This document shows positions 50,501 through 59,282 of a DNA stretch of 64,000 bases, in pieces. Under the pieces are notes generated by a model. It did not search any database, had not been told where the DNA came from, and saw only the letters and a program-made list of their open reading frames with translations. The stretch's first letter is position 1; every line of letters starts with the position of its first letter. Both the position numbers and the translations under genes were made by a program. The DNA is from Nemertoderma westbladi (lineage: Eukaryota; Xenacoelomorpha; Nemertodermatida; Nemertodermatidae): positions 1 to 64,000 of the forward strand of contig JAUCBJ010003834.1 of NCBI GenBank assembly GCA_032718475.1, read 5' to 3'.

Positions 50501-53248
50501 ACTCACTGTACCTCCGTATATCGAAGTCAAACGATCGTACGCTAGTTCGAAAGCGTCCGGTACACCAACGAAGGTCTCCGCCAAACGTTTAGGTTCTCCT
50601 GACAACGTTTGGAGCAGGTAATTGAACTTCTCCCGTGATGTAAAGGCGCACACGGCGATCTGGGATTCGATATAGTCTACGAAGGTATGCCAGTGTTTTG
50701 AGCTACCGGAGAACTTCGGTGGTTGTTGTACCGGCAATCCCTGTCTGGCTGCGAATTTCGCTATCTCCTCGGCAACGTTCAGAGTTTCGCGTCCTTGGTT
50801 GGTAACCTGGTTGATGTTCTCCCTTCTTGGCGCTTTTCCCTGATACGATGTGGGGTTTGAAGGTACCGGTCTTTGTGGTCCCTTCGGGTGTCTATTGTGT
50901 TCGAATTCGGAATTTCTCGAACTGTCGGTTTGAACTTCCTCCAGACGCTCCTCGATCTGAGCCAACTTGTTGACAACTGGTCGCAGGATGTCGGCGAACT
51001 GTTGTGTACTAATTGCGTCCGTTGGTTGTAACGCCTTCTGTGTTGGTGTATTCTGTGGAGGATTGTCTGCAAAGGAGTTGTCTGAACGCTCGCGTTTATA
51101 TTCATCGGCCGCCCCTGTTCTAAATACCTCGCGTTTCGGGTAATCCGATTCGCTCGAAGTACTACTATCATCCGGATATGGTGGTCGACGTGCTCGCGTC
51201 CGTTGCGTCGTACGAATTCTAACATTCCGTTTCGGAACATCGTCCACTGATCTCCGTTGTTCGGTAGGCTCACAAGTCTTCCTCGAAGTCGTAGATTGCG
51301 ATGTAAACTGGTTGAATGGTCGCGTCTCCACTGTTCTCCGTTGTTCGGTAGGCTCACAAGTCTTCCTCGAAGTCGTAGATTGCGACGTAAACTGATTGAA
51401 CGGTGGTCGGACGACCGCGTTTGAATCCAAAGGCCTTGTAGGCCGAAATGTCATTGGGTAATCGTAGTGCGTAACGGGTTTAGGTGTCAAAGGTGGACTC
51501 ACCTGTTTTGTCGTCAGTAGTGCAGGTCCGACTAATAAACTACTACGATCTGTAATCGGTGGGTTACTTACCTTGACTTTCGGAATAGGCGACGACGTTG
51601 CTCTTGGCGGGGTAAACTCGTCCGGAATAACAAACCTGTGTTCCGTCACACCATGGATAGGAGAGATATCGCTGCTACCAGCAATCGAAATAGGTTCCTT
51701 AGTCGTAACCGGTGCAAACATATGAGTTACCTGTGGGAATCGTTGACACACGTCTTTTACTAATTGTCGTTCCCGTCCGGGTGCTCCCACGCTTCCTTCT
51801 TTCTTTCGTTCCTGAATTTGGCGATGTCTTACCTCCAACTGGTCCAAATCATGTCCGTCACGAGATCTCATCGATCGATCGCGGGCTTGTAGATCCAGGT
51901 CTTCCTTGGCGTTGGCTAATTCTCTCGCCTTCTTCTCGAGTTCGAAACGAAGTTTAACTTCTTTCTCTCGTTGTTCCGTTTGTTGTTGCTGCGCCTCGAG
52001 TTCCGCTTGTCGTATAGCTGACTGGGCCTTTATTTGCCGTGTCTTCATTTCTGCTCTGGCTTCTAAAACTAACCGGTTTCTCTCTAACTCCGCCGCTGCC
52101 GCTGCCGCTGCCGCTTGTCGCTCTGACTCAGCCGCTGCTGCTTGTCGCTCTGACTCAGCCGCTGCCGCTTGTCGCTCTGACTCAGCCGCTGCCGCTGCTG
52201 CTGCCGCTTGTCGCTCTGACTCAGCCGCTGCTGCTGCTGCTGTTTGTTGCGCAATGTCCAACTCTAACCTTTCCATCTCGGCTGCTTCCAACTCGGCTTG
52301 TTCTTGCAGGTGGGAGATTCTTGCTATATTTGCAACGCGTAGCTTCTCTTCTTCTACTGCTGCTTGTAGCATTAGAAGTTGAGTTTGTTCCTCCATTTCC
52401 TGTTGTTGTCTGCAGAGCTGTTGTTGTCGAGCAATTTCTGACGTAGCCATACTTCCCTCGCCGATTTCGCTACGAATACTCACCAGAGATTGATCCAGTA
52501 TTCCCGGTGCCGATTCGATTCGTACGGGTGAAGTTTCCCTCGTATATTCCGGCACGGTTTCCAAATCGCCGACGTCTTCGCCGCACATACGTAAGTGGTC
52601 CGTCAGATGTTTCAATTGTCCATCCAGTCGGTACAGTTCCTGTTCTTCCTCGGGCTGTAATAATTCGTCCGAAACTGACTCACCTAACAACTGGTCCGCT
52701 TGTTCCTGTTGTATCTGTCTAATCGTCGACTTAAACTGAATCAGTTTCTCTCTAGTGATCATTAGTTTCTCGAGGATTCTAAGTTGGGTATCCATGTCCT
52801 GTCTCTGTCTAGCTAGATCTTGTAGGCCAACTAGATTATCTACGGACTTATATACTTTACTCTGTACTCTAACCTGGAGGGTGTAGAACTCGAATCGAGA
52901 CATCGGAGTGGTCAACCCGTCTAATATGCGTTGGCCTTCTCCAATACTCCTGGTTATATGCGCCATGTAACCACCGACGCTTCTAACCACGCTCTCTGTG
53001 CTTCCTGCTGAACTTACCATTTCCGTTTCCCTGTATCTAGGTTGCGGAACAGTTAGAAAGTCCTCGGTCCTGCCGTCGCCTCGTACTACGGCATCCGGTA
53101 CTCCCGTTGGATGTACTGGTGACGCACACGGTGTAGGTTCGGTAGGCTCGCGAGTCTTCCCCTGTGGTTCTTCCGCTGCTGACTTATCTCCGTTGCACGA
53201 GTCATAGTCGGTTTGTGTATTCTTTGTATAGTCTTGTTTGTCACTCAT
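44540..53248 (-). CDS. Inner BEL Gag-Pol polyprotein, intact
   Basis: 2,902 codons from the ATG at 53,248. Residues about 270-480 are a long coiled coil with an Ala-rich AAAESERQ repeat. Residues about 630-690 hold a 28-residue tandem duplication (84 bp). The BEL gag domain follows near 840-1010 (LQTLSGEPKRLAETF). CCHC knuckles lie at about 1080-1150 (CWRCTRHGHVRKDC from Cys1120). The protease has Asp1253 in ILDSASSHSYVD (DSA instead of the usual DSG/DTG). RT has YVDD at 1773-1776, and RNase H begins near 1954 (LHCFSDASDNGFG). A low-complexity insert with two LTN-KAAVSLLERP blocks lies at about 2140-2290. Integrase has the HHCC finger near 2525-2560 and Asp2596, Asp2658, Glu2708. The frame is unbroken, so this copy could be functional. 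Confidence 0.95.
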   Translation of the reverse strand: MSDKQDYTKNTQTDYDSCNGDKSAAEEPQGKTREPTEPTPCASPVHPTGVPDAVVRGDGRTEDFLTVPQPRYRETEMVSSAGSTESVVRSVGGYMAHITRSIGEGQRILDGLTTPMSRFEFYTLQVRVQSKVYKSVDNLVGLQDLARQRQDMDTQLRILEKLMITREKLIQFKSTIRQIQQEQADQLLGESVSDELLQPEEEQELYRLDGQLKHLTDHLRMCGEDVGDLETVPEYTRETSPVRIESAPGILDQSLVSIRSEIGEGSMATSEIARQQQLCRQQQEMEEQTQLLMLQAAVEEEKLRVANIARISHLQEQAELEAAEMERLELDIAQQTAAAAAAESERQAAAAAAAAESERQAAAAESERQAAAAESERQAAAAAAAAELERNRLVLEARAEMKTRQIKAQSAIRQAELEAQQQQTEQREKEVKLRFELEKKARELANAKEDLDLQARDRSMRSRDGHDLDQLEVRHRQIQERKKEGSVGAPGRERQLVKDVCQRFPQVTHMFAPVTTKEPISIAGSSDISPIHGVTEHRFVIPDEFTPPRATSSPIPKVKVSNPPITDRSSLLVGPALLTTKQVSPPLTPKPVTHYDYPMTFRPTRPLDSNAVVRPPFNQFTSQSTTSRKTCEPTEQRRTVETRPFNQFTSQSTTSRKTCEPTEQRRSVDDVPKRNVRIRTTQRTRARRPPYPDDSSTSSESDYPKREVFRTGAADEYKRERSDNSFADNPPQNTPTQKALQPTDAISTQQFADILRPVVNKLAQIEERLEEVQTDSSRNSEFEHNRHPKGPQRPVPSNPTSYQGKAPRRENINQVTNQGRETLNVAEEIAKFAARQGLPVQQPPKFSGSSKHWHTFVDYIESQIAVCAFTSREKFNYLLQTLSGEPKRLAETFVGVPDAFELAYDRLTSIYGGTVSMARSVIEELCKGGAITKPVDLLKLADEIKNAITTLRSIGQLDYGNTPTVLLKIIGRLHHRLRREWRKVEYQREERGGFLKLEDVYLLISREAVVETRSNYTDQHIVAEGITLPSSNRQKPQTTSTKTATYATPTESRQFSDGNRVSAPIGTKQTRQQLSTDFNGCQYCEHLGKRYIGHKLRGCRQFRELNSEERRLQIRPLDSCWRCTRHGHVRKDCPNTDTCPSCGRNHDGLLHTDSHTPTKRFAREHPEAAARCDAAYRKRESKTTPTFVTHIEDCFSEQSGSSDEESEDDDVYSNGDEQPSIALLTTDQLKGFSVIPIKVTGTKGSKRIYAILDSASSHSYVDEKIADVVTDLKQGKHVSYTVSSMHGQRAIPVTRVKLDLDSLLPKSQHSERERSLLPFRDLTFAATKDFSNLLGPVPEQSLEDCKYFRHLGVPKCPVNYRSVAMLIGTDQFNLHQVWETRPSAVVAGNAYACRTPIGWYTRAPVRTLDVSDEEDDVQSTCSLLTTNSIHSFSHDVNHTTLQSTKHDRRVTSMISHKEQLTHQVSLELGEKTNQLEIPSTTDDRLASLPTPITSTVPADIDDDALKIHQLEQAALDKELTEKTIRWLEQDTAEPGSYEPCMSEQEKQSLKIMEDTIRQTEDGHYEVGMLWRSQSPKLINNYPLALRRLHSIRQRLLKDEKAHLQYNTQMETYLTEGYAIRMTNPERVTDQTYYLPHHYVRHPDKPDKVRVVNDCAALFEGMSLNSELMDGPNMNNYLMGVIMRFRQRQVAFTCDVEAMFHQVKALERDRDSLRFLWYPEGDLSLPPATYQMQVRVFGARDSPNCTMYALKQAARDQKHLYDPEIIRIVERDFYVDDGLQSCDTVERATTVAHQLRDCLAGGGFNLTKFASNSAELVDSFGTTERGGGDIDLEFEPLPTTKVLGLFWDPNTDNFRVKVRLDSQGNTLTKRSCLSKLSRLFDPLGFISPVILQARIYMRSIWKDGLTWDEPISSDQVDLWKTWEAELSSLEDYFIPRVYFPLQSTFPDNLELHCFSDASDNGFGVAAYLRRQVESDEFDVSLITSKAKTMPTKYMTTPRAELQAATLSTTIVNLIQTELQSSLQIFYWTDATLVLFYINNDTLEFKTFVANRRAEILDRSIKEDWRHCPGPQNPADIASRGMMPEEFCKPENKEFWQHGPQFLQKSTQDWPPLYDNKSNTIPKDAEIKKPKKGKTKKKTTAAKLKKKPKAKWKDITSKVKRGRLASLSTPDISPDGQPDTLPDGQPDTLLDGQPDVLPDISQNVPPDVSNTLTNSKAAVSLLERPSSDKQPDTLPDVSPDALLDSRLDTSNVLTNNKAAVSLLERPCIDKLPNLTHLSNHKHGETSCITDVGSTYANVNTGVTLRSRDIPNLQPMVKPGINVGRKISLPKPADPIEFKPPLAIDLQSTDNQGKKTKKDKLLVDPDGSTVNKGILTGGPVGPSSNSKPSKISIDLPDDVTNTYVDRIVNLTDSWTNACRKLAWIVRFVQYVKGKRDFTRRLTLAEIDRCEIKLIRHYQLRYFAREFTSINQGQPIKSSPILSWSPIIYNGLICHKSRLQNIDFNTNFRYPIIIPQHHELQRAMILDAHLHLKHAGRHHCLSYLRTRFVLIRPSKALSSVTRTCIICKKVHSRIGTQEMSELPQARLQAFRPPFTETGIDCFGPIHTKRGRILVKRWGLIFTCMSSRAVHIERVMDLSTNAFILALRRFIARRGLVKCLYSDQGTNFVGARNEIARAFKKLDHDQISNELQPHKIVWKFNPPDSPWRGGVWERLIRSIKTAMAKVIPVNHILTDDQLTTLFVEIEAILNTRPIVLVPDDKQSQFALTPAHLLMQAPTTLTPISIPIESDSYGRKAWKITQLLANKFWEIWQNHYLPSISARTNWYNNTRALKPGDHVLLAEVNLKRRFWITGVILATHPSMDGVTRTVTVRTIDGRTVDRPTQRLVLLEETRNESGDYKSPPNTSK
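46556..46745. repeat. Internal repeats in the gag-pol linker
   Basis: On the element strand a PDGQPDTL-type 8-residue unit is repeated several times. A block coding LTN-KAAVSLLERP occurs twice (near 46,480 and 46,600). It lies between RNase H and integrase, where insertions are tolerated. Confidence 0.7.
51250..51417. repeat. 84-bp tandem duplication in gag
   Basis: Two near-identical 84-bp units (28 codons) start near 51,251 and 51,335. Each includes a variant of the dispersed motif (GGCTCACAAGTCTTCC). Confidence 0.85.
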
Positions 53249-54055
53249 TTCAGTAGTTGTAAGTCAAGTGAAGTGAGTGTCAAAGTATCGAGTTTACCGT
53301 ATTTGTATAAAACGGTACTAATTACAGTCATATAAAATTAGCCTACCGGCCGATTTTATAGCAGATGAATAAAATTAGCCTAAACGGCCAATTTTACAGC
53401 AAATAAATGTCACGGAATAAGTATATAATAAAAATTAGCCTAGCGGCCAATTTTACAACAAATAAATCGGATAACGATATGCGTTATCAAAAGGTAAATT
53501 AAATACAATAATACGGACTAATTCAGCAATGAACAAAGAAATCATACGGAATGCATAAATACTTGAGACAGTGGAACCCACAATAATTTTAACTAATACG
53601 GTAATGCCTAACTTATTTATGCAACTTTTCGAACTCACCCACTCCAATAATTCTCCAGAAAAACAGATTCCCAGATACAAACCGGACGTGAACCTTTCCG
53701 TTTTTAACGTTGCGGACGAAACGCGATTTTCCCAACCAAAGTTGTTGAGTTATCTATCTCCCAAACTTGCTAAACACGGTCTTGCTCCCGTTACAGTCTA
53801 GAAATGAGTTCTGAATCCTGAAAAACAAAAGAGTTAGGTTTTACTTTACGAAAATTTTGTACCGGTACAATATGGTATTTAAACCCTTTTAAACACCGGT
53901 ATTCAATTCCAAAATATTTTACACGCGGTTCAAATCAAATTTTATTTCAAAAAATTAGCACTTAGCTAATCAAATACAAATTTTTACCTCAAAATACAGA
54001 ATTTTCAAATAACTTTAGTCCTACCGAACCGTAGTTCAGTAAAACACATTCCTAC
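53249..54055 (-). other. Inner element, 5' leader
   Basis: About 800 bp between the 5' LTR and gag. It includes three hairpin repeats. No canonical primer-binding site beginning with TGG is visible next to the LTR, so the primer tRNA is unknown. Confidence 0.65.
53335..53467. repeat. Three hairpin-forming leader repeats
   Basis: Copies at 53,335-53,370, 53,371-53,407 and 53,431-53,466 have the form AAAATTAGCCTA, 1-3 bases, CGGCCAATTTTA, then CARATRAAT. The first and last parts of each unit can pair (AAAATTAGCC with GGCCAATTTT). Position in the leader upstream of gag would suit a packaging or dimerisation element, but this is inference. Confidence 0.75.
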
Positions 54056-55965
54056 TAATTGAAGAGATACGCCTATTCCTACTATCGGAAGAGACGGTAA
54101 CAATACCTGCAATATCCTACTGTAAAGTTTGTAAATCAAATCATAAATCCGACCTTCTCACCAAAACAGTAAACCCTAAGTAAGCGAATATATTGCAGTA
54201 TCGATCTCTTATAACCGGTGAGGCAGAAAACAGTCTACGAGCAGACAAACTTCGGTAAAACAAATCCCGCGCAGCGAATCCTAAAATCAGGCTGACTCAC
54301 TGACGGACTAAGGGGCTCGTATACTTTGCCGCGGTGTGATTTATATGGTTGGGCGAAGGGACGCTAGCTAGGTACAGAGCAGATTTGGAGATGTCTAACT
54401 AGCGGGCAAAGCACAGTACGGACTAAGTTAATTTTATATATTTCGAGGTGTAAATAATTTCTAACGCGTGTGTGTTAATTCTGGACGGTCAAAAACAGTT
54501 TTGCTCCTTCACATATATAATTACTGGGTACGGTGTGCATTTTACGAATATTCTAATTTTATAACTTGTAGGTCCAATACTCACGAATGGTAAGGTTCCT
54601 TCCCCTCTTGCGTATTTCCAGGACTCAAATTCAGGCATAAGGTTAATACTACGCCCAGAATTCGGCAATTTTAGGTACCAGGTCCCTGATACTAAGAAGA
54701 GATGTGTTAGTTTACTACTGTAGGCGTACGGGTACTAATAGCTATCCTGGCTCCTATCTAGAATTTTAATCACCCAGGTAGTCCGGGTAACTTCCTATTA
54801 GGGCGTTGGCGGGGACACGGTAGATGTTAGTATCCCTAATAGCCTCAATTTATTTGCGCCTAGCGTAAACTGCCCTACCGCCTGAACGGTACAATCCCAA
54901 TTCAGGTGAAAACACAGCAACCCCTTAGCCTACAAGTTCTGATGTAATGGACACTGTCGTACTGCAAATAGTCGCGCACACACCTGTACTTAGCAAGAGT
55001 TAAGCGTACAGTTTGCTGCACCCTAACCAATGTGTATGCCTTGTACCGGTGTGCCTACGTCCTATCTGCGTACTAGTATCTGCTTATGCTCTCCCTCTCC
55101 CCCGTAGGAATGTGAAGGTCTACTGTGGGTTTTCCTGAATCAAGACAGTACAGTCCCTATGATGTAATTTTGGGCTTATAGCGTGTCACTACGTCTACCT
55201 TTTGATCTTTGGTCTTACACTTAGGTAGCAAGGATCGAACGCTGTCTAACCTTTCAGGCGATGGGCGAATAACTTTAAATGGTATTGCGGGTTGTCTCTC
55301 GTCTACATTCCTGTGATGTTCCCGTTCATTGCTGCGGCCCGATCTCTAGCCGGCCATCCTGTCCCTGAGTTTGTTCACCGTAGTGAATCCATGGTAAAAC
55401 AGGTAGAAAGCTGAGAGAATATTCTGACTTTATTACAGAAGATACAATTATAATACAATGTAATCTGAGAATAAACTAAGCACGACAGAATAATAATGTG
55501 AATATAATCTGTGAAGTAGAGTGAATAACTAATGAACGAATCGCACCTTTATATACTAAATTTGTGCCGCAATCAATCGAGAAAATTCTCGATTGTTCTA
55601 TGGGTTCTAACAAGGTTTTAAAGATAGCTTATTGGTCCAGCTAATATATAACTTGCACGACATTGGTTACAATCAAATAACTACGGCCTTATTGGTACAG
55701 ACAAATGCAATTAATTTGTAGCGGTTAATTTAAATGAGTTGAAATTCTGCACAAAAAATAATTCGCACTTACTAGGATTCGAACTCGATACCTACTACAC
55801 ATATAATTTCCAACGCTCTACCAACTGAGCTACTGAACCACTTGACCGATAGATACACAATAGATAGAACCAATACTAATGAGAACTCAAAGCAATCTTT
55901 ACAAAGTTAATTCGAATAAAATAAAATTTTGAAAATCCACGGCATTCAGGGAATATAATTCTATA
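54056..55965 (-). repeat. Inner BEL element, 5' LTR
   Basis: Pair of the LTR at 39,386-41,295, differing by one noticed base (55,179). As the upstream LTR on the element strand it should drive transcription. Confidence 0.95.
55768..55842 (-). ncRNA. tRNA-like Pol III module in the inner 5' LTR
   Basis: The same sequence as 41,098-41,172, at the identical position in the other LTR, on the element strand. Confidence 0.6.
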
Positions 55966-55970
55966 GGTGC
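55966..55970. repeat. Target-site duplication of inner BEL element, right copy
   Basis: GGTGC, repeated at 39,381-39,385. Confidence 0.85.
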
Positions 55971-56899
55971 GTTCCGTCTGTCCTATTTCTTGACCTTCTC
56001 TGGCTTGGGTATGTCATTGGGGGTAGCGGCCCCCTCCATATATCTGTGTCACACGATCTGTTTTCGTCCAGGGGTCTCGTTGTTCTTGCTACCATCGGGG
56101 TATATTGTTGATATTGTGATGGGGGAATGTCACCCTGTCCCCCCCCCACCGGTATGTTTGGTAATGGGGTTGATGTTAATATGTTGGGGCCCATGCACCT
56201 ATCCGCAATAATTCCCCCCTCCCCTGGGTATATGTTGTGTCCCTGCATGTTGTAGTCATACTGCTGTGCTGGTACCGGTATAGGCCTATCAGCTTCTGGC
56301 CTACTCGCCGGTACGTATTCCGCGACTTCCGGGTTTAATTCCGTCGTCCGCGCTATCCTATCGCCTACACAGCCTCTCTCAGTGTGGCCTATGGTATGTG
56401 CAGTAAGGCCTACAGTATGTCCTACAGTCTGCATGTGTTGTTCGGGATCGAAGTTTATTCTTCTCGAATAATCCTCCCCGCGGCTACCGTATTCTCGTTC
56501 GGTAGGTATATCCCGTCGGAAAGTTTCTCTTCGACCCCCCTCTCTACTGTTCTCATCTTCGTACCGGTACATTGTGTACCCCTCTCTCGGCGTGTAATGC
56601 ATCTCACCGGATCGCATCTCTCCGGGGCGACGGCAATCTCCCGGAGTCCGACCCCACTGACTCTTCGTTCTCATCTCGACTACCGACGGCTCGCTATCCA
56701 TCCTCGCTCTTCTATCGTTCGCGGCGATACTTCTACTACTGTCTTCCTTTCTTCTCCTATCAGTGGAATATTCCCGCTCGTGAGATCTCTCATCGACCTC
56801 CTGGTTAAACCCCACTGTTCTTCTTCCCTCCTCTGATCGGGCTCGATGCTTCGTCCGCCCTCTCGCGACGTCAACCTGTCTCTCTCTGCTCGGTCGCAC
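55966..56899 (-). pseudogene. Outer BEL gag, Arg/Glu-rich middle part
   Basis: An open frame rich in Arg, Glu, Asp, Tyr and Pro (RRKEDSSRSIAANDRRAR, YSRRINFDPEQHMQTVGHT) reaching the junction with the inner LTR. The pre-insertion frame would continue without shift into the BEL gag domain at 39,385. No ATG is evident: the first codon at 56,899 is GTG and the frame is open upstream for a while. It is disordered and charged, as the amino-terminal half of long BEL Gag proteins often is. Confidence 0.7.
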
Positions 56900-57174
56900 G
56901 CCGCTGGGGATACCCGTAATCCCCCTGTTACTTTCCGTCGCCGGTTGTTGCGGTTTACCTATTTCGGCCCTCGCACTATCCGCTGACGGCTGTGGGACAC
57001 TCCCTGCCCCCCCCCCCTCTCGCCGCTAACTCTCGGTTGTGGGGTCCTCGTAGCCCCCCCCCCACTCGCTACATCTAACTTCGCTACCTCTCTCCCCGCT
57101 ATTATATACCTCTCTAGTCGACACACTGTTTCTACTGCGGCCGGGTCTATTCACCCCCGCCTCTCCCCCTGCTA

Positions 57175-57400
57175 TTATGTGGCCCTCCAGGCCCTCTACT
57201 CCCCGCCTACCAACTACGTGGCCTACCAGGCCCTCTGCTCCCTGTCTACTAACTACGTGGCCTACCAGGCCCTCTGCTCCCTGTCTACTAACTACGTGGC
57301 CTACCAGGCCCTCAGCTCCCTGTCTACTAACTACGTGGCCTACCAGGCCCTCATCCGTCTGGCTACCGACTATGTGACCTACCAGGCTCTCTTCCGCCTG
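57175..57400. repeat. 39-bp in-frame repeat in outer gag
   Basis: About 5-6 copies of a 39-bp unit, read on the minus strand as a 13-residue repeat GLVGHVVSRQGAE. The outermost copies are diverged. Confidence 0.85.
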
Positions 57401-57846
57401 GTTTGGTTATGTAGGCCCGACGTGTTTACATTAATAGCACCCATATTGGAAACGGAATTAATTTGCTCGTTTGAAACAAAATCATTTGTATTATTCTGCG
57501 CGACTACGTTATCTGAATTATTTTGTAAATTCGGGCATAGGTCATTATTTAAATTATTCGAATTATTTTGCGTAACTGCGTTATTTAAATTATTTTGTAG
57601 GTTCGAATTTGGGTTATTATTTTGATTATTTGAATTATTTTGCGTAACTACATCAATATTAGAATTATTTCCTACATTAATATTGGGATTATCCTGATTT
57701 AAATTTAAATTACTACCACCAGGCAAAGCATTTCCTGTAATAAAGGTTTGATTAGTGTTGTCCCATACGGTATTATCAATATTAACAACGTCTACTGTAC
57801 CATTATTATTATTACCCCCCCCCCCCCCCCGCCCGTACGGTCGCAC
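57379..57846 (-). pseudogene. Outer BEL gag, Asn-rich part
   Basis: After a C16 tract (57,815-57,830, a run of Gs on the coding strand) the frame reads an Asn-rich, low-complexity segment (NNSNNQNNNPNSNLQNN, QNNSNNLNNDLC) of about 140 residues, prion-like in composition. It is out of frame with the preceding coiled-coil segment. The shift coincides with the homopolymer and may be a sequencing or replication slip. It leads in a further frame into the 13-residue repeats. Confidence 0.65.
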
Positions 57847-59282
57847 CAGTCTTGAGTCTGTCGTGCGGTCCCTGTCAGTGGGGTATTAATAAATGTATCT
57901 ACGGCCCCCGGCTCCCTAAAAATACTCGAGCCGGCCCCGCTTTCAGACGGCGACGCTCGCACCAGTTGCAGCTCGTGCGCCCGTCTAATCTTATCTCCCG
58001 CAAGCACATTCTGGCGTTTCCTTATTTCTTTCTGCTCTCGTTCAGCCTCTGCCTTTCTCTTCTCACACTCCTGGGTGTCCCGGGCGGCCGACTCCGCTAC
58101 ACTCCTAATACTCTCCCTTCGTCTCGCCTCGCGCTCCTTACGTTCCTTTTCCCTTCTCGCCTCACGCTCTTTGCGTTCCCTATCCTCCCTCTCCTCACGC
58201 TCCCTACACTCCTTTTCCTCTATTTCCTCACACTCCCTAAGATTTCTCAAAGCCCTCTCTGCCCTCTCTCCGGTTTCTCTAATCAATGCTTCTTCCCTCG
58301 CTAACCGCACTCTCCCCTCCTCTAACCGTTCCTCCATTTCCCTCTGACCTTGTTCTACCATGCTGAGACGGTATGCGGCACCTATCTCTCTCACCACTCT
58401 TTCTTTCGCGGAGGATGTAGCAGACTTATCGGTTACAACGGACCCCCTCCGCCTTCCCGACCTACTAACTTTCCCCCGCTTCCCCGAACTCTCTCCGACC
58501 GACGAGGCCGAATCCTCGGGGTTAACCTCGGATCCGCCCCCCTCGGGTTCCCTCCAACCCACTAATTTTGCTCCCCGGGCATCGACCAAGTATGGCCCTA
58601 TGTACACTGGCGCTACGCTAGGTTCCATACTCCCGCACTCCCATAGTTCAAACAGTTCGCCCGCAACCCCTTTTGCTCTCTCCCCGGCTAGTTCTCTCTG
58701 CCCAAAACGTATTAGGTAATTAAAGTGTCTATCCGACTCACCTAGTCGCTTTCTCAGTCTCACCTCGTCTACCTTCGCTCCTTCCTTCTTGGCGTCCTTC
58801 ATCAGCTTCCGGGTCGCGTTGTAGGCCCGTCGAAGTCGTTCTGAAACCCCGACGTCCTCGTCGCCGACCTCTCCTCCGTCCCTCCGGGTTCGGCGTCGTA
58901 CCGGCGGCCCCACCGTCGCCGTTCCGGTGGGCCGTCCGTCGCCCTCGGCCTGTAGCTGGCCGGCGACATCGGTACCGATCTCTCCTCTGTCTCTTCGCGT
59001 CCGGCGTCGCACCGTCGGCCCCACCGTCGCCGTTTCGGTGGGCCGCTCGTCGCCCTCGGCCGGTAGCTGGCCGGCGACATCGGCGCGCCGTTCTCCGTTC
59101 CGTGTCGACTCATCTCCATCTCCCTCCGTCCCGCTCTCGCTTTCTCTTGGCTCGTTCTGGACTTCCGGTTCGCCCGTTATCGATGGCTCCGGCGTCGTGG
59201 GCCTGTATCGCTTGGTCGCGGCCTCGCGGATCGTTTGATCTTCGTCCGGGGTCCGCGTCGGTGTTTCGCCCGATTCACTCAT
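57792..59282 (-). CDS. Outer BEL gag, N-terminal coiled-coil part
   Basis: 496 codons from the ATG at 59,282, 127 bp inside the 5' LTR edge. Residues about 60-150 contain a tandem duplication (VAGQL-AEGD-RPT-TATVGP-VRRRTRRD, twice, about 111 bp apart). Residues about 155-260 look folded (SERLRRAYNATRKLMKDAKK, HFNYLIRFGQREL). Residues about 300-440 are a strong coiled coil (REEREDRERKEREARREKE). The frame ends just after the G16 tract, beyond which gag continues in another phase. Equivalent coiled coils occur in the inner element's gag. It probably starts the Gag polyprotein; this copy is broken downstream. Confidence 0.75.
   Translation of the reverse strand: MSESGETPTRTPDEDQTIREAATKRYRPTTPEPSITGEPEVQNEPRESESGTEGDGDESTRNGERRADVAGQLPAEGDERPTETATVGPTVRRRTRRDRGEIGTDVAGQLQAEGDGRPTGTATVGPPVRRRTRRDGGEVGDEDVGVSERLRRAYNATRKLMKDAKKEGAKVDEVRLRKRLGESDRHFNYLIRFGQRELAGERAKGVAGELFELWECGSMEPSVAPVYIGPYLVDARGAKLVGWREPEGGGSEVNPEDSASSVGESSGKRGKVSRSGRRRGSVVTDKSATSSAKERVVREIGAAYRLSMVEQGQREMEERLEEGRVRLAREEALIRETGERAERALRNLRECEEIEEKECREREEREDRERKEREARREKERKEREARRRESIRSVAESAARDTQECEKRKAEAEREQKEIRKRQNVLAGDKIRRAHELQLVRASPSESGAGSSIFREPGAVDTFINTPLTGTARQTQDWCDRTGGGGGGVIIIMVQ

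Larger units (their letters stand above)
39386..55965 (-). mobile_element. Inner BEL/Pao LTR retrotransposon, probably young
   Basis: About 16.6 kb with LTRs of about 1,910 bp whose copies keep a constant offset of 14,670 bp. I found one difference (C at 40,509, T at 55,179). The minus-strand order is 5' LTR, leader with hairpin repeats, a single 2,902-codon gag-pol, spacer, extra zinc-knuckle ORF, AT-rich 3' UTR and 3' LTR. It is inserted in the gag of the outer element. LTR termini are TA...TA rather than TG...CA as far as I can place them. Confidence 0.93.

Noticed and set aside
52039-52446. Plus-strand ORFs opposite the BEL gag-pol, gag and extra ORFs
   Set aside because: They are antisense shadows of coding sequence or of Ala-rich coiled-coil repeats, with no domains of their own.
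53990-54055. Canonical primer-binding site next to the inner 5' LTR
   Set aside because: No TGG-starting tRNA-complementary stretch is visible at the LTR edge; the same holds for the outer element at 59,390-59,408.
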